A stretch of 64,000 nt of DNA from Morella rubra (taxonomy: Eukaryota > Streptophyta > Magnoliopsida > Fagales > Myricaceae). Of the stretch, positions 61,322-64,000 are shown piece by piece. A program made the position numbers and the translations under genes. The notes under the pieces were generated by a model. That model had not been told where the DNA came from. It worked only from the letters and a program-made list of their open reading frames with translations, and searched no databases. The stretch spans positions 5,367,947 to 5,431,946 of the forward strand of contig CM025849.1 in NCBI GenBank assembly GCA_003952965.2, read 5' to 3'. Every line of letters begins with the position of its first letter. The stretch's first letter is position 1.

Positions 61322-62421
61322 TGTACCTTGAGTCCTTATGTATGGTAGCTAGCCCTATGGGCATTTCCTTCGCTAGTGTTTAATCCTTCCATATCAATAA
61401 TGTGCTTGATTGCCTATTCAAAGAGAAAAAAAATTACAGTAGCACATATAGTCACAAACATGGAGAGAGGATCTTTAATTTAGTATTGGATGATCTAATT
61501 TGGAGAGAGATAGATATAAAGGTTCACAGTAAGGTATGCATTACTTGGTAATTAATACTTACAATATTAAATATTATAGGATTTGATGAAGCCATTTTTA
61601 ACCAGTCTATCATAAGAATTCACTGGGTCAAAAGCTTGAGGGATCTAAACTTGAAGTCCAGTACTTGGGACGGGTTGAAAGGTTCAAAATCTCCTTCCTT
61701 CCTCCTGCAAGCAAAAATAACACGTTAGAACTCAAAGTCCTTCTGGTAGGGGGATTTATTTGATGCCATAGTCAATCATCGTCATCTCTTTTCTCAATTT
61801 TTGTATTTACTAAGAGAGTTAGAGAGAAAGAATTGCATACCTCCTCTTTCTTATCTTCCTCTCTTGGGTTGGGTCTCCCCTTGGGCTTCGGCCTTATTCC
61901 TTCTCTGGGCTATCCATTATTCTCTTTTCGACGTTACCGGTCTCATCCCGCATTTAATGAAGGCCGGAATCGTCAGAGTGAGTCTCCCTCGAATGACTCG
62001 AACCGCCACCTTTTATCTCTCTTTTTTACTGCCAGTTCATTTGACAATAGAATAATTGCAATTCCTGACATCGATTTATTTACCCAATAAAACATGCATG
62101 TCTGTTTCTTATATAGACTTCTAATAGTCGAGTCACACCCATTTTATTGGGTGGGCTTACTTTTTGGGCCTTTAGTTATGGGCCTTTATTATAAGAGAAA
62201 TTTCTCTTCCATCAGATTCATATGATGTGTCTATCTCTTTTTAAATTAGATCATCTAATTTGAACAACAAATAATAAAGGATCTTGATTTTTATTATGCC
62301 TTGTGGATATTAAAAGATTTGCAATCCTGTACTCTAGCTAAATGGTAGAAGAGGAAAAACAAATGGATACTAGCTAATTATAGTATGGACCATTACCACC
62401 ACAAATCCAAAACAAATGTAA

Positions 62422-62610
62422 GAGGTTGTTCGGTTGTGGTATTTTTAGAGAATTTTTTGTATTTTGAAAATTTTTAAGTGATGTTAACTTTATTGATATG
62501 CGTGTTTTAGTTATTTTTATGTAGTGTTAAGAACGATGTTTGGTTGTAGAATATTTTGTATTCTGAAAATTCAAAAAAATCCTAAAATTTTTTTTTAATC
62601 GAACATACTC
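62422..62610. mobile_element. Short Tourist-like MITE, 189 bp
   Basis: Left end GAGGTTGTTCGGTTGTGG and right end, reversed, GAGTATGTTCGATTAAAA are flanked by TAA on both sides (62419-62421 and 62611-62613). The internal phrase AAGTGATGTTAAC...TTGATATGCGTG is very similar to the core of the MITE at 52172 (AAGTGATGTTAAAATTTATTGGTATGCGTG), so both belong to one family. Confidence 0.7.
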
Positions 62611-63363
62611 TAATTTTGTATTGCATGGATTTACTTTTAAGTAAATCCATGCAATCCAAGTACAGATCTATGTCTCAACAGGAACCGAGGAGTACAATAT
62701 CTATTTATCTTATTTATAACTATCTTCCTTCAATTATTCTTCTTATTACTAATTTTTATGACTTTCTTCCTAGATTTCCCAATATCTCTTTTATTATTTA
62801 TTATATATTACGATTTAGTTCCTTTTAGACTCAGTCTGTCATCCTAACGACCCATTAGGCCTAACGCACCGTTAGTTGGCTTCAACATATTTCTAGAAAA
62901 TATTCAAAAGACTCCATAAAACAATATTTATGTGTTTTTTTTTTTTCGTCATATGACTGCTTCCAGTCGTACACAGACGAGATTTGTGGAAAGTGATTCG
63001 GAGGTCCGTTTATCAAGGGGGTTTCAATTGTTGTTGACTGTCCTTGAGGGCGGAGCCTTTTTGGTGACACCTCCCTTACTCGTCTTTTTAGCTTCTTTGC
63101 TTGATTAGGAGGATAACTCTCCAAAATCAAATGAATCATCACTGATCGTTCACCTATTACGGAAACACGGAAACCCTTTTGTTCGGTGGTTGAAGTTTTG
63201 TGATCGTTCGAAGATTGTAGTTCTAGGTGCAAATGCGGTTTTAGGTCTATCACTTTGATTGAGAATAAATCTGAAGGTTTAAAGACTTATAGGAACGCAT
63301 TTCAATTGGTGATTTGAAGTTCTTGTTGTGGTCATCATACTTGTATTTTTCGGAAAATAAAGG

Positions 63364-64000
63364 ATGGGTCTTGGTATATCAGTTTTGATAGGATTGAAGG
63401 CAGCAGTTATGTTCCTGTTGTTTGCGTATCTTAGAAGCTTCGGTTTCATATTGTCATCAATACCGTTTTTGTATACCTCCGTGATAGCTTTGTTAATTTC
63501 TATTGCTTCGCACCCATCTATCAATCTTCCAATGCTCTTGGGCAAGAGCACAGATGGCAGCTTTCCCATTTGGTCCATAATTATGTTCGGCCCGTACTTG
63601 TACTTCGTTCGAGTTTTCTCAGCATTGCGGAGATTGAGACTTGGCGAAGCTCCATACAGTGAAATTTGTGATGGTTTGTTTGTTGGTGGATGGCCTTATG
63701 CCCCAGACAAATTGCCGCCTGATAACCCCGCCATCATTGATTGCACATGTGAATTGCCAAGAAAGCCGGAATTTTCGGGGCATGCTTATTTATGCGTTCC
63801 AACTTGGGATACAAGGGCTCCTCAACCAGCTGAGATCGAAGCAGCGGTTCAGTGGGCTTGTCGAAAGAGAGCTCAGAATAGGCCTGTGTTCATCCACTGT
63901 GCATATGGTATGTTACTGAACTTTAAAGCCATCTTATTGATTTCATAGTTGGGAGTGAAGAGATCGTGCTTGATGATGCATATTTTAGATTGTTGGTGTG
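63364..64000 (+). CDS. Membrane-anchored dual-specificity phosphatase (YnbD-like), 5' part only
   Basis: The first coding exon runs 63364-63907 (181 codons plus one base) and ends TAT G before GTATGT. The remaining exons lie beyond the window. Residues 5-50 and about 69-86 are hydrophobic membrane segments. The cytosolic part (SEICDGLFVGGWPYAPDKLP, VPTWDTRAPQPAEIEAAVQW) fits the YnbD-like protein-tyrosine/dual-specificity phosphatase group. It reaches VFIHCAYG, the start of the HCx5R phosphate-binding loop, with catalytic Cys179. The intron splits this loop, so the arginine must be in the next exon. Translation past 63907 enters the intron and stops at 63948. The substrate is unknown. Confidence 0.8.

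Larger units (their letters stand above)
59290..63363. other. Repeat-rich intergenic region with no firm gene
   Basis: A/T-rich spacer between divergent genes, with two MITE-like elements (about 60926-61321 and 62422-62610). An unrecognised ORF lies at 59996-60247. The last 300-400 bases before 63364 probably form the promoter and leader of the phosphatase gene. The sequence at 61330-62100 is less A/T-rich but shows nothing recognisable. Confidence 0.45.

Noticed and set aside
62882..63253. 123-codon minus-strand ORF upstream of the phosphatase
   Set aside because: Overlaps the presumed leader/promoter of the plus-strand gene and shows no recognisable domain.

Overview
The window looks like nuclear DNA of a eudicot plant, probably woody. 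It is AT-rich (introns and spacers especially), genes are split by many GT/AG introns, and each recognisable protein matches a plant family most closely. Transposon relics (MULE, hAT, LINE, Tourist-like MITEs) sit between and inside the genes. I see no bacterial-type operons, CRISPR arrays, rRNA genes or intact autonomous transposons. Everything was read by eye, so exon borders may be off by a base or two.

Layout. 1-7.4 kb is gene-poor: a frame-broken MULE transposase fragment runs off the left edge, an old tandem duplication lies near 4 kb, and a 1,164-bp non-autonomous hAT element with a perfect 8-bp target duplication lies at 5.7-6.9 kb. 7.7-20.0 kb (minus) is a 13-exon PELP1/RIX1-type ribosome-biogenesis gene with two LINE insertions in its introns. 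22.2-24.2 kb (plus) is a five-exon trichome-birefringence-like (TBL36-type) polysaccharide O-acetyltransferase. 25.9-26.5 kb (minus) is a single-exon secreted germin-like cupin. 27.4-28.1 kb is a composite inverted-repeat element with an 8-bp target duplication.

28.7-35.7 kb (minus) is a chloroplast ACT-domain gene of the ACR12 type, with a LINE in one intron and an unresolved transit-peptide region. 38.7-51.5 kb (plus) is a large gene for a ~1,340-residue basic, Ser-rich nuclear-type protein of unknown function. It has a 5'UTR intron, a splice-spanning upstream ORF and an apparent GC-AG intron. 55.3-59.0 kb (minus) is a five-exon Sfp-type 4'-phosphopantetheinyl transferase. 59-63.3 kb is repeat-rich spacer. 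63.4 kb to the right edge (plus) is the first coding exon of a membrane-anchored dual-specificity phosphatase, cut at the intron that splits its catalytic loop.

The genes are unrelated housekeeping, cell-wall and plastid functions with independent promoters. I found no convincing new multi-gene system. The points most worth checking are the GC-AG intron, the splice-spanning uORF, two apparent coding frameshifts (PELP1 tail and ACR12 transit region), a 26-bp LINE relic with a 17-bp target duplication, and a set of TAA-flanked MITEs.
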